Shown: piece by piece, positions 1 to 9,081 of the stretch | Layout: each line of letters begins with the position of its first letter | How positions within the stretch are numbered: the first letter of the stretch is position 1 | Assembly: GCF_050003625.1 (NCBI RefSeq) | Contig: NC_134397.1 | Span: 64,702,669 to 64,766,668 of the forward strand | Direction of reading: 5' to 3' | Length of the DNA stretch: 64,000 bases | Origin: Haematobia irritans | Lineage: Eukaryota > Arthropoda > Insecta > Diptera > Muscidae | Made by a program: the position numbers and the translations under genes | The notes under the pieces: model-generated | The model's input: the letters and a program-made list of their open reading frames with translations, nothing else | Database searches by the model: none | Told to the model about the DNA's origin: nothing

Positions 1-2095
1 TTGTTTTTTCCTGTTTTATTTGGTTTGTTTTTTTTTTTTTTGTTTAGTTTTATTAAATCTAGACTTCATTTCCGTTTTTTAAAAAACATCTAAAATGTAA
101 ACTTAACCTGAATTCATAAATTGTGTATGTGTGTGTTAGTATGTATATATGTGTAAGGATGTGGCAATTCGTTATGTTTTAGAGAAATTAAGAAAATCTA
201 TCTAAAGTTTTTTCCCAAATAAAAAATTAATGAAATTTTTGTTTTTATTTGCCTTATATACAACACATAGTACATACATAAGTTGTATTAGTAGTACAAA
301 TTTTACATGTGATAAATTTTTGTTTGTTTTTTGTTTTCAATCAAATTTTAATTTGTTTTATTTTTTTATAGTATACTGATATTTGCAAGACTATCCAAAA
401 ATTCGTATATTCGAAATTTTTTTTACAATTTTGTTTTTTTTTGTTAATCTTTCGAAATTTTAAAATTTTACAGAGTTCATTTTTATTTTCTTTCAAATAG
501 GTTTATGGATATTTTATTTAATTTATTTTTTTTTTGTCGGAGTAAAAATGCATTTTTCTTAGCTGATTTCGTTTGAGTTACGCTTTTGAAAATTTTGTAC
601 TTTTTTGTATAGAGGAAAATAAATATTGTCTTTTCGTCGTCTTGTGTATCGGAGTGTATTGGTGTATGGTTTTCGTTCGTGGTGAAAAATTCTTTATGAA
701 AAAAAAACATATTTCATATATTTTTAGTTACATTGTTACATACATTTAATTTATTGTTACAAAGAAAAACATAATTTTGGTTATGATTTTTACTAAACAA
801 AGAACAAAACGAATTAAATGTTTTAGGCTTTTGGTGGTAAATGGTCTAGCTTTAAAAATTATTCTGTAACAAAAAAATTGTTCTTGTGAAATTTAAAGTC
901 TCAGTTTCCTGTGATTTATTTTTTTTTATTTTGTATATAATAATAATTTATTATTAATTATTATTATTTTTTTTTCAATAGGTATTAGTTACTATATTGT
1001 ATATTGTATATATATTTAATTTAAAAATCAACATGTCTTAGGTTTTTTGGTTTGTTCACAATTTGTTTTATTTCACTTTAAACAAGAGATCGAGAGATTT
1101 GCGAGATTTATTTTTTCTTTTGATTTTATCAACACAAACGAAATTTAAAAACTCATAAGAAAAACATTTGAAATATGTTGGTTTGGTGGTTAAATTGTTG
1201 AATTTTAATTTTAGTTAGTATTATGACATTCATCCAAATTAAGTTAGAAAATTGTTAAAAATTTTTGTTTTTTAAGTTTTTTTTTTGTTTTTAATTTTCA
1301 AAAATATTTTATCCTGTATTATTTTTTTTTGTTTGTTTGAGGGGAAGGTTTTCATTATTTTCGAAAGACATTGTAGTTGAAGTTTGTTGAAAATCTATTG
1401 TTAAAAATACAAATACTGACTTAAATTATTCGTAAATACTATTGTAATATACTGGTTTATGGCTTACTATTGTGGCTTATGGATCTAGTTCTATTGTTGT
1501 TTTTGTTTTTTGTTTTGTTTTAAATCTGTTGTGGAATAATATTTAGGTGATTGCAAATTTAAATTCAAACTCATGGGAGAAATTTTGAAACAACAAAAAC
1601 AAATAGTTGCTGGAATTAGGCTTTGACGAATATAAAGACCAAACGTTGAAGACTTCTTCGATTATCAAAAAAAAAAAAAAAAAAGAAATAAAAATCTATT
1701 AAATGCGGTAATAATTCCTCAAAAAAGTATATACATATTGACATATTTTTAGTAAAATCTACTGTTCGATACTTTAAATCGAAAATAACTTTTAATTGAA
1801 AATAAGGCTAATTTGAAGAATTAATAATTTACTTTTCATTGACTTAAATCGACTAAAACACTATCGATATTGTTGAAATGCGATTAATAGATATCATCAT
1901 AATGGCCGAGAAGTCCAGTTTCGAACTCGAAACTTAAGTTTAGCCATCTAATGTGGAAGAAAGGAAATTAAGGATCGATTTTTAACGAATCGCTAAATAT
2001 CTGAAAGTCGAAAACGACTTTATGAGTAATTGTTAAAAAAAAAATCATGGTCGACTTTGTGCAAAATTTACATTAAAAAAAACATGCCCTGTTCC
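1..2095. other. Unique AT-rich intergenic DNA
   Basis: This stretch is strongly AT-rich with long T and A runs and no coding-like reading frame. It contains none of the repeat families recognised elsewhere in the window. It lies on the 3' side of hb. I see no gene, RNA gene or clear regulatory motif in it. Confidence 0.5.
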
Positions 2096-2266
2096 AAAGA
2101 TTTTGTCTTTACAGTAATGATTTTGGTATTGATTCCGAGGCAAATAAGTAGAGAATTGAAATAAGGATACATTTAAGACACAATTCTCTTTTAACTGCAA
2201 GTTTTGCGCACTTGATTCTCGGAAGATTGGGTTAGGCTAGGTATAGTGGCAGCCCGATATTTCAGT

Positions 2267-2330
2267 TTCACCACTGTGGTATCACAATGGACTGAATAGT
2301 CTAAGTCCATTGTGATACCACAGTGGTGAA
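2267..2330. repeat. Perfect 27-bp inverted repeat inside SINE copy
   Basis: The left arm 2267-2293 and right arm 2304-2330 are exact reverse complements, with a 10-nt spacer. The arms are the SINE segment containing TGTGGTATCACAATGGACT, present once in normal copies but here in both orientations. This fits a template switch or snap-back during reverse transcription, or a later inversion-duplication. Confidence 0.9.
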
Positions 2331-2434
2331 CTTCTCTCTTATCACTGAGTGCTGGCGATTCCAATGACAATGGGCCTCCTTCTTATAGCCGAGTCCGAAC
2401 GGCGTTTCACATTACCGTGAAACCACTAAGAGAA

Positions 2435-2959
2435 CACCCAAAAAAAAGTGATCCCACCGTGGAAGAAAACGTAGGTTTATTTTAGAAAATTTTAACTAAA
2501 ATAGTTTTCTAATTGCAACATGTTACAAATAAGTTACTACTTTTTGTCAAATTGAAGAAAATTTTTCAAAAATAATTAATTTTTATCTGTTGTTTAAGAA
2601 AATTTCATATGTTGGAAGTAAAAATTGGATTTAACAATTGTTAAAATGTCTTTAGCGCTGTACGAAGTTCGAGACAGGTAAATTTTAGTAAAATTTACTC
2701 ATTTGAGAGACTTATCAACTCTAGTTAAGCAAACTTCTGTCATTTTCGGAAAATATGAACTATATTATTTTTTAGTAAAATTGTGCACTATATTTGTATA
2801 CAACTTTTTTCTTATTTTTAGTTCACGTCATTAAAGTTAGCAAAAAATTATTCAAATAAGGAACATTTACTCATATTGTGCAAAATTTAACTAAAATCAA
2901 CTAATCTTCATGAACTTAAATAAAGTTCAGTTGGCATTAGAGCCCCTTTTTTCTGGGTG
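2435..2959 (+). mobile_element. MITE, family M1 (divergent)
   Basis: The element has terminal inverted repeats CACCCAAAAAAAAGTG and, at the other end, CCCTTTTTTCTGGGTG. Its interior reads like other M1 copies: GAAGAAAAC, TTTTAGAAAATTTTAACTAAA, TGTCTTTAGCGCTGTACGAAG, and a terminal AAAGTTCAGTTGGCATTAG. It is inserted in the S1 SINE at 2230-2974, since SINE sequence resumes immediately downstream. It is non-coding and non-autonomous. Confidence 0.75.
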
Positions 2960-2974
2960 AAGCTTTGCAACACC

Positions 2975-3328
2975 TGTAAGTTCGGACAGGCCGAATTTTA
3001 GGTCTTCTTCCACCATGGATTGCGTAGAAAATTCTACTGTCATCTACAATCGAATTACTTCTTACTTCGGTTGTGGTAACATTTGTCTTAGTCCATATGG
3101 AGGTAGATAGAAAAGCCCATATATGCCAACAAAGTTCTTAAATACAATTTTCGTACTGTATTTATGGGGTATAGACTAACACAAAAAATTCCAACCAGAT
3201 TGTAAGAAATGTGTATTTGCAGGAAGCTCGGAAAATAAAATCTGGGGATCGGTTTATATAAAAGTGGTTCGATATGACCCTCGTACAATACCATTCGACC
3301 GACATCAATAACAACTACTTGTGTCAAG
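2975..3328 (+). mobile_element. Element B, 5' fragment
   Basis: It contains the B-family start motif (AGTTCGGACAGGCCGAA, CCACCATGGATTGCGTAGAA, ATCGAATTACTT) and one tandem-unit piece (CTGGGGATCGGTTTATAT). It ends in the B-family motif CATCAATAACAACTACTTGTG, where the SINE at 3329-3660 has inserted. Compare the long copy at 60165-61930. It is internally deleted and has no coding capacity. Confidence 0.7.
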
Positions 3329-3660
3329 GTTAGGTTAGGTGGCAGCCCGATGTATCAGGCTCACTTAGACTATTCAGTCCATTGTGATACCACATTGGTG
3401 AACTTCTCTCTTATCACTGAGTGCTGCCCGATTCCATGTTAAGCTCAATGACAAGGGACCTGCTTTTTATAGCCGAGTCCGCACGACGTTCTACATTGCT
3501 GTGAAACCAATTATAGAAACCCTCAGAAATGTCACCAGCATTACTGAGGTGGGATAATCCACCGCTGAAAAACTTTTTGGTGTTCGGTCGAAGCAGGAAT
3601 CGAACCCACGACCTTGTGTATGCAAGGCGGGCATGCTAACCATTGCACCACGGTGGCTTC
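3329..3660 (-). mobile_element. Full-length tRNA-derived SINE (family S1) with target-site duplication
   Basis: Read on the minus strand, the head has a canonical RNA polymerase III A box TGGTGCAATGG (3640-3650) and B box GGTTCGATTCC (3596-3606), spaced as in tRNA genes. A body of about 170 nt follows, then a tail with TCACAATGGACTGAATAGTC and GGGCTGCCACCTAACCTAACC. It is flanked by an 11-bp duplication, CTTGTGTCAAG at 3318-3328 and CTTGTGCCAAG at 3661-3671 (10 of 11 match). The tail matches the 3' end of the LINE at 52290-53440, which probably supplies the reverse transcriptase. Confidence 0.9.
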
Positions 3661-3671
3661 CTTGTGCCAAG

Positions 3672-4356
3672 AATCAGGGGCCAAATCACCGCAGTCGAAA
3701 TCGAGTACTTCGTCATCGTAATGTAGTTTACGCGGATCACCGCAGTCGTTATCGAATTGTTTCTACTCGAAGTTGAACACGATAGGTAGCATGCTATCGA
3801 AAACGAAGTATGTTCTGATTTAGGAGCAGAAAAAAGGTAAACAAAAAGTGAAAGGTGAATATGTAAGTATTATTCTATTTGGGCAAAATAGATTTAAGAA
3901 TATTACTTGCATTTAGGGAAACGGATCAAAGAAAGGAATGCTCAGTGGCCGAAGCTTCTTTTGACGGACGAAAACGTCTTTTAAAACTGTTTAATTAACC
4001 CTAGACAGTCATTAACCCTAGACAGTCATCCTACGTCAAAACTACGACTCACAATTCCATTTTCGATGTAAAATGCGTTCTTGATGATAGGGAAATAATA
4101 AATTTAAATTATACTAATTCAACCATTCTATGAAACAAAATAAATTGAATAAGAAAATGAACTCAATTTTGGTTATCATTTTTGCTCATGATGCAAAATA
4201 TAGCGTCTTAAAATAGGCCGTAGTCCAAATGACGAAGGATGACGTGTACAAAAAATAAGGACGACTTTCCAGGGTAAAAAAGTGATGGATTTTTTGTTTT
4301 TAATTTTTAACTAAAAATTTATTTCAAACAATCAATTTTGTATTCAAACTAAAAAC
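3672..4356. other. Unclassified spacer
   Basis: No open reading frame or recognised repeat. A short direct duplication of TTAACCCTAGACAGTCAT is visible at about 3996-4029. I see nothing else here. Confidence 0.4.
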
Positions 4357-4489
4357 CAGTGTTCCCAGTATTGGTGATATTTGCCCAAATTGGGGATATT
4401 TTTCCGTGAATGGGAACGAAATTTCTGTGTTGGGGACTTAGGGATTTGGTGGGGAATTTCCATAAATTTGGGGATTTTTTATTTCTATA

Positions 4490-4810
4490 AAAATTTTTGC
4501 CAGGATTTTATGTCTATAGAAATTTTTGTCAAAATTTTATTTCTATAGAAAATTTTGTCAACATTTTATTTCTATAGAAAATTTTGTCAAAATTTTATTT
4601 TTATAGAAAATTTTGTAAAAATTTTATTTCTATAGAAAATTTTTGTCAAAATTTTATTTCTATAGAAAATTTTGTCAAAATTTTATTTCTATAGAAAATT
4701 TTGTCAAAATTTTATCTCAAAATTTTATTTCTATAGAAAATTTTGTCAAAATTTTATTTCTGTAGAAAATTTTGTCAAAATTTTATTTCTATAGAAAATT
4801 TTGTCAAAAT
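4490..4810. repeat. 29-bp minisatellite, TTTATTTCTATAGAAAATTT type
   Basis: About eleven head-to-tail copies of a 29-bp unit whose core is ATTTCTATAGAAAATTTTG followed by TCAAAATTTT. The same unit occurs at 24.5-27.3, 34.4-36.9, 38.6-39.1 and 43.1-43.35 kb, usually inside hAT1 elements. Confidence 0.9.
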
Positions 4811-4975
4811 CGTTAACAATTTTACGAAAAAAAAACATCTACAATTTTTTTCAAATTCTACCAATTTTGGCAACGTGTCTATCACCTAATTTTACTACGT
4901 GAAGATTTAGAAGTAAATTTTGGTTGATAAATGTAAGGTCACCATTTGGGAGCCACCTTGGTGCAACCTAACGAC

Positions 4976-5653
4976 TAGAGGTCTGCACAATTCCATTTGT
5001 ACATGCAGAGTACACGTGTACTTGCTACATGAGTACATCTATTTGAGAGAGTCGCAAAACTATTGGTACACATTTTGATGAATACCAAAAGCCACGAGTA
5101 ACTTCTTGTTGCTACTCTGATGTCATCACTACCAACAAACACATATTCCTCTTTCTTTCTTATTGAAGTGTACTCAGAGTGATCACGTCAAGTATGTTGC
5201 GAGAACAAAACTTCATAGAGTACTCCATGTACCACGTGCAGTTTCAGAAATACAAAAAAACAGTTACTCTCCATAATATATGTTTTGGTTTGTTATAAAG
5301 AACAGCAAACGTTAAGGTAAGTGTGTGACATACATAAATATATGAAATATGTGAAATACATACATATCTATGATTAATAATAATGGAAAGTTTGCTTCGC
5401 ACATAACTGAGAAATACTTGTGGTACCACGTGAAGTGAAGAGAATCCATGTTGTACTTTTTCTCAAGTACTTACATTTTTATTGTTCCTTTTTTTCGGAA
5501 CACATATTGTTTCGGATAAGTCTTTGGTGGTATTTGACAAGCAAGTGTTCTCTTCACTTCACTACTTGCGCTCTGAGAGAAAGACAGTGTATGTACTATA
5601 TTCGACAGCGAATTGCATACATGTAGTGAAAAGTTATTCGATGCAGACCTCTA
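4976..5653. mobile_element. hAT-type MITE (family hAT2), nested
   Basis: The ends are TAGAGGTCTGCA and its inverse TGCAGACCTCTA, a 12-bp perfect terminal inverted repeat of the TAGAGGT type common among hAT elements. Flanking 8-bp target duplications are CTAACGAC (4968-4975) and CTAACCAC (5654-5661), 7 of 8 identical. The interior has several GTAC/CACGTG-like palindromes. Reading frames across it look spurious. It sits inside hAT1 (4357-6776). Confidence 0.85.
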
Positions 5654-5770
5654 CTAACCACTCTCTTGGTGTTGTGGTTCGAAATCTTGATTTTATTGCA
5701 TTTGCTGGATTTGACAAAATGTTAATTTTTAAATTATTACTGATTTTCTACAGCAGAGCCTTTTGCTTTA

Positions 5771-6660
5771 TTAAAAACAAGTAAGAAAAGTCTAAAGTCG
5801 GGCCGGGCCGACTATATTATACCCTGCACCACTTTATAGATCTAAATTTTCGATACCATGTCACATCCGTCAAATGTGTTGGGGGCTATATATAAAGGTT
5901 TGTCCAAAATACATACATTTAAATATCACTCGATTTGGACAGAATTTGATAGACTTCTACAAAATCTATAGACTCAAAATTTATGTCGGCTAATGCACTC
6001 GGGTGGAACACAATGTTAGTAAAAAATATGGGAAACATTTAAATCTGAAGCAATTTTAAGGAAACTTCGCAAAAGTTTATGTATGGTTTATCGCTCGATA
6101 TATTTGTATTAGAAGTTTAGGGAAATTAGAGTCATTTTTACAACTTTTCGACTAATCAGTGGCGATTTAACAAGGAAAATGTTGGTATTTTGACCATTTT
6201 TGTCGAAATCAGAAAAACATATATATGGGAGCTATATCTAAATCTGAACCGATTTCATTAAAATTTGGCACACTTAACTATAGTACTAATTTTGCACAAT
6301 TTTAAGCAAATTAGGGTAAAACTCTGGCTTCTGGGGCCATTTAAGTCCGTATCGGTCGAAATATATATAGGAGTTATATCTAAATCTGAACCGATTTCTT
6401 CCAAAATCAATAGGGTTCTATTCTGACCCAAAACACATACTTGTGCCAAATTTGAAGTCGATTGGACTAAAACTGCGACCTAGACTTTGATTACAAAAAT
6501 GTGTTCACGGACAGGTGGACATGGCTATATCGACTCAGGGGCCCACCCTGAGCATTTTTGCCAAAGACAAAATGTGTCCATCTCGTCTCCTTCTGGGTGT
6601 TGCAAACATATGCACTAACTTATAATACCCTGTTCCACAGTGTGGCGCAGGATATAAAAA
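5771..6660 (+). mobile_element. Dispersed element A, near-complete copy
   Basis: It starts at AACAAGTAAGAAAAGTCTAA, followed by a stem AGTCGG/CCGACT (5796-5813) and ATACCCTGCACCAC. It ends with a short hairpin region ATACCCTGTTCCACAGTGTGG. Internal units repeat ATATGGGAGCTATATCTAAA and TCTGAACCGATTT. Near the end is CGGACAGGTGGACATGGC with ATCGACTCAGG, resembling the GTCY/33-bp core described for fly mini-me-like elements. A second near-complete copy, reversed, is at 19381-21100. It is non-coding; the family name is my label. Confidence 0.75.
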
Positions 6661-6829
6661 CTGGTCAAAAATGTATTGGGGAATTTTTGTGAGGAATTTA
6701 AGTTTAAATTGGGGATTTTTGGGGACGAAAACATTATAATTTGGGGACAAGAGCCAGAAAAATACTGGCAACACTGCTAAAGCACTAAGTCAGTTAAGAA
6801 AGTAATTGCAAATAATTGCGGCTTTAATA

Positions 6830-7195
6830 AATAAAATTAATTGAGTTTTTTTTTAAATTTTTTTAAGTGAAATTTTTTTCCATCACGAAATTATTTGAAC
6901 CAAATTTTTAATTGAAAAATGTCTTCAATCACGAAAATGATATTATCAATTTTTTTTTGGTATAAAAAAATATTTGATAAAAAAATTAATTGGTTTGATT
7001 TGAACTTAACTTTTTAATTGATTCAAATAAAAATTAAATTGATGTTGATTTTAATTAATTGTTTTCGAATTAAAAACTATTTTCGATTACTTTCGTGACT
7101 TTGTGTTATTAGTTTGATATAAAGTTTTATCTAAAAATTAAAAAAAAATCCATTGGAAATATTTTGTTGATATTTTTTTCTGTGCGAACATATAG
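6830..7195 (+). mobile_element. Dispersed repeat E
   Basis: Runs of TTAATTGA with TGTCTTCAATCACGAAAATG, ATTGATGTTGATT, and an end AATATTTTGTTGATATTTTT then TCTGTGCG. The same order of motifs recurs at 63430-63964, so this is a dispersed element rather than simple AT-rich drift. It is non-coding. Confidence 0.6.
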
Positions 7196-8239
7196 ATAAT
7201 TCTTATAATTGTATTTCATATCAACAGAGTATACACTTGAAGAATATATACGAAAATGAAAAAAAAATTGAGATAAACTGGGGCATCGGTATCAGTTCTT
7301 TTACAAGTCCGTTACGGTCAATTTTGCAGCAAATTCCCAATAAATGGATTTTTTTTGTGTTTGCGACAATATTTTTTTCAACGAAATTGTATGCCAACGA
7401 ATTAATAGTTAATTTTTATTTTACTTCGCGTCATTTCATAAAACCTCAATTTAACATTCATTGTTTTTTTTTTTTTAATTTGGAAGTTGAAAATCTTGTA
7501 GAACTTTAGAATATCACTGAAATTAATTCGACATCGAGCGTATCGACCGCGGTTTTCCATGACCCTCTGAATTGAGCTTCGATTTTACTTGTTTTGAAAA
7601 TTTTTAATATTTTTTTCTTTTAAATAAATTTTATTTTTTTTTTAATTATCCCATGAGCTTGACTTTAAATTTTTGTTACTGCAAAGAAAATCTATGATGT
7701 ATGCTGATATATGGCTATTGTTGGTTTTGCTGTTTGTTATATACGTATGTCTATGGAAACTTAAAATTAGTAGTTGTTGTTGTTGTTGCTGCTGCTGTTG
7801 TTTACAAATTAAATATGGTTGGTTGTTGGTTGGTTGATTGGTTATTTGAGTTGATATCCCAAATATTATTTGGGATTTAAGATTATGGGTGGTTGTAGTT
7901 TGGTTGGTAGTGGCTGTTTTAAATTTGCGTTCAATAAAAACTGATGATGGATCAAAATAAAAATGTTCTTGATAAAAATCATGAAATAATATTGAAAGAA
8001 AAAAAAAACTCATGGAAAAATGCAATAAATAAAAACAAACTGAATATTTAAATTTTCAAAAAAAATTAGATTTCTCATTTTATTTCTCTTCTTGTGTGAT
8101 TTTATAATTTTTTTCGTTTTGGTATTCGTTTAATAAATTCTTAAAAATTACAATCTCTCTAATAATTGTTAATAAATTCCTTTATATTAAAAATACACAG
8201 CAATAAAAACATTTTGGTTTATGAAAATATTTTAGCATT
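7196..8239. other. Unique DNA downstream of hb
   Basis: AT-rich and without recognised transposons. It includes a CAG/CAA-type triplet run on the minus strand (7774-7803). It may hold an alternative distal 3' end of hb, since further minus-strand AATAAA sequences occur (for example 8079-8084), but nothing here decides that. Confidence 0.4.
7774..7803. repeat. GTT/GCT triplet microsatellite
   Basis: A run of GTTGTTGTTG followed by GCTGCTGCTGTTG on the plus strand. The minus-strand frame through it gives a glutamine tract in a low-complexity reading frame that I do not accept as a gene. Confidence 0.85.
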
Positions 8240-8245
8240 TTTATT
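8240..8245 (-). terminator. Candidate hb polyadenylation signal
   Basis: The plus strand TTTATT reads AATAAA on the minus strand, about 840 nt after the hb stop codon. It is the first such hexamer I find downstream of the two NREs. Other candidates lie further downstream, so the true cleavage site is uncertain. Confidence 0.3.
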
Positions 8246-8803
8246 ATTATTATTATTAACTAAAAACTTAAACAGAACTAATGACTTTGATTGTTTTGAT
8301 TTTCGTTGTGGTAACTTAGAAATTAGAGAAAATCGAAAGAAAAAACAATAATTAAAAAATAAAAATCCTTGTTTTCTAGGGCATTTGTTTTTGATTTTGG
8401 CATATTTGTATATTTTATATATAAAATTAATTAAAAATAAAACTTAGAATTAAAATTTTTAAACCTTTAAAGGTTTTTGTTAAAATTAGCAGAGATAAGG
8501 AGTAGCAGGAGGAGAATCATACATAAAAATTAAAAACTAAAAAAAAAAAACAGAAAATATTTAAATTACGCTCGATTTGTTTGTCTTGCACTTACACTAA
8601 CATAAAAGTGAAAAATTAATTATTTTTTTTAGAACATTCATACATATAAACATAATTTGTTTAAATTAAATTTATAGAAAATATAATTTTTCTCAAATCA
8701 TTATAATTAAAAGGAACCATTTCTTGAGCAATGTAATATATAAAATAAAAATAATATGATATCTTAAAATAAAAATTAAAAACTAATTTGTTTTTTTTTT
8801 TGA

Positions 8804-8823
8804 TATTTACAATTCATGACAAC
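8804..8823 (-). promoter_or_regulatory. Nanos response element 1 in hb 3'UTR
   Basis: On the minus strand this reads GTTGTCATGAATTGTAAATA: box A GTTGT, a 5-nt spacer, then box B ATTGTA, within a perfect Pumilio consensus TGTANATA (TGTAAATA). In Drosophila, tandem elements of this form in maternal hb mRNA recruit Pumilio, Nanos and Brat to repress translation in the posterior embryo. The spacing equals that of the second copy at 8922-8941. Confidence 0.85.
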
Positions 8824-8921
8824 GTTTCGTTTGTAAAGATCTCTCTAGGGGCGCCTCGTTTTGTGTTTGTGTTTTTGGGTTCCCCAAGAAGAGATCCTAC
8901 AAACTACTTAAAATTTTTTTC

Positions 8922-8941
8922 TATATACAATTCAAAGCAAC
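8922..8941 (-). promoter_or_regulatory. Nanos response element 2 in hb 3'UTR
   Basis: The minus strand reads GTTGCTTTGAATTGTATATA: box A variant GTTGC, a 5-nt spacer, then box B ATTGTA inside a perfect Pumilio site TGTATATA. It is the stop-proximal copy, about 140 nt after the stop codon, and 118 nt from NRE1. The box A change from T to C is the only departure from the usual box A. Confidence 0.8.
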
Positions 8942-9081
8942 GAAATAAAAAATAATAACAAAAAAAAAATTTACAAAAAAAAATTGCATTCAAGTCAAGT
9001 CAAGACAGAGTCGCAGGTATTTTCAAAGAGAGTGTGAGTGTGTATGAGTGTTGAGGGGGTGGGGGAGTGTGCTGAATTATC

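Larger units (their letters stand above)
2230..2974 (-). mobile_element. Degenerate tRNA-derived SINE (family S1), split by a MITE
   Basis: The plus strand shows the S1 tail (GGTTAGGCTAGG, then GGCAGCCCGAT) followed by the S1 body (ACTTCTCTCTTATCACTGAG, GCCGAGTCCGAACGGCG, GTGAAACCACTAAGAGAA). The body resumes as AGCTTTGCAACACC after the M1 element at 2435-2959. The tRNA-like head is missing, so this copy is truncated. Part of the tail is an internal inversion (see the inverted repeat at 2267-2330). Orientation follows the full copy at 3329-3660. Confidence 0.75.
4357..6776. mobile_element. hAT-type element (family hAT1) with nested insertions
   Basis: The left end is CAGTGTTCCCAGTATTGG and the right end AATACTGGCAACACTG, a near-perfect terminal inverted repeat of about 16 bp with the CAG...CTG ends typical of hAT MITEs. 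Flanking 8-mers CTAAAAAC and CTAAAGCA only partly match. The interior has TTGGGGATATTT motifs near both ends, a 29-bp minisatellite (4490-4810), and two nested elements, hAT2 at 4976-5653 and A at 5771-6660. No transposase is visible, so it is non-autonomous. Confidence 0.8.
8240..9081 (-). other. hb: Inferred hb 3' untranslated region
   Basis: It runs from just after the hb stop codon to the first candidate AATAAA. It carries two Nanos response elements about 140 and 260 nt after the stop. Otherwise it is AT-rich with long A/T runs and no transposon. The downstream boundary is inferred. Confidence 0.5.

Noticed and set aside
7642..8025. 127-codon minus-strand frame with a glutamine tract downstream of hb
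   Set aside because: Low-complexity throughout (Q, T, N, F runs), driven by a triplet microsatellite, with no recognisable domain and no promoter or splice context.
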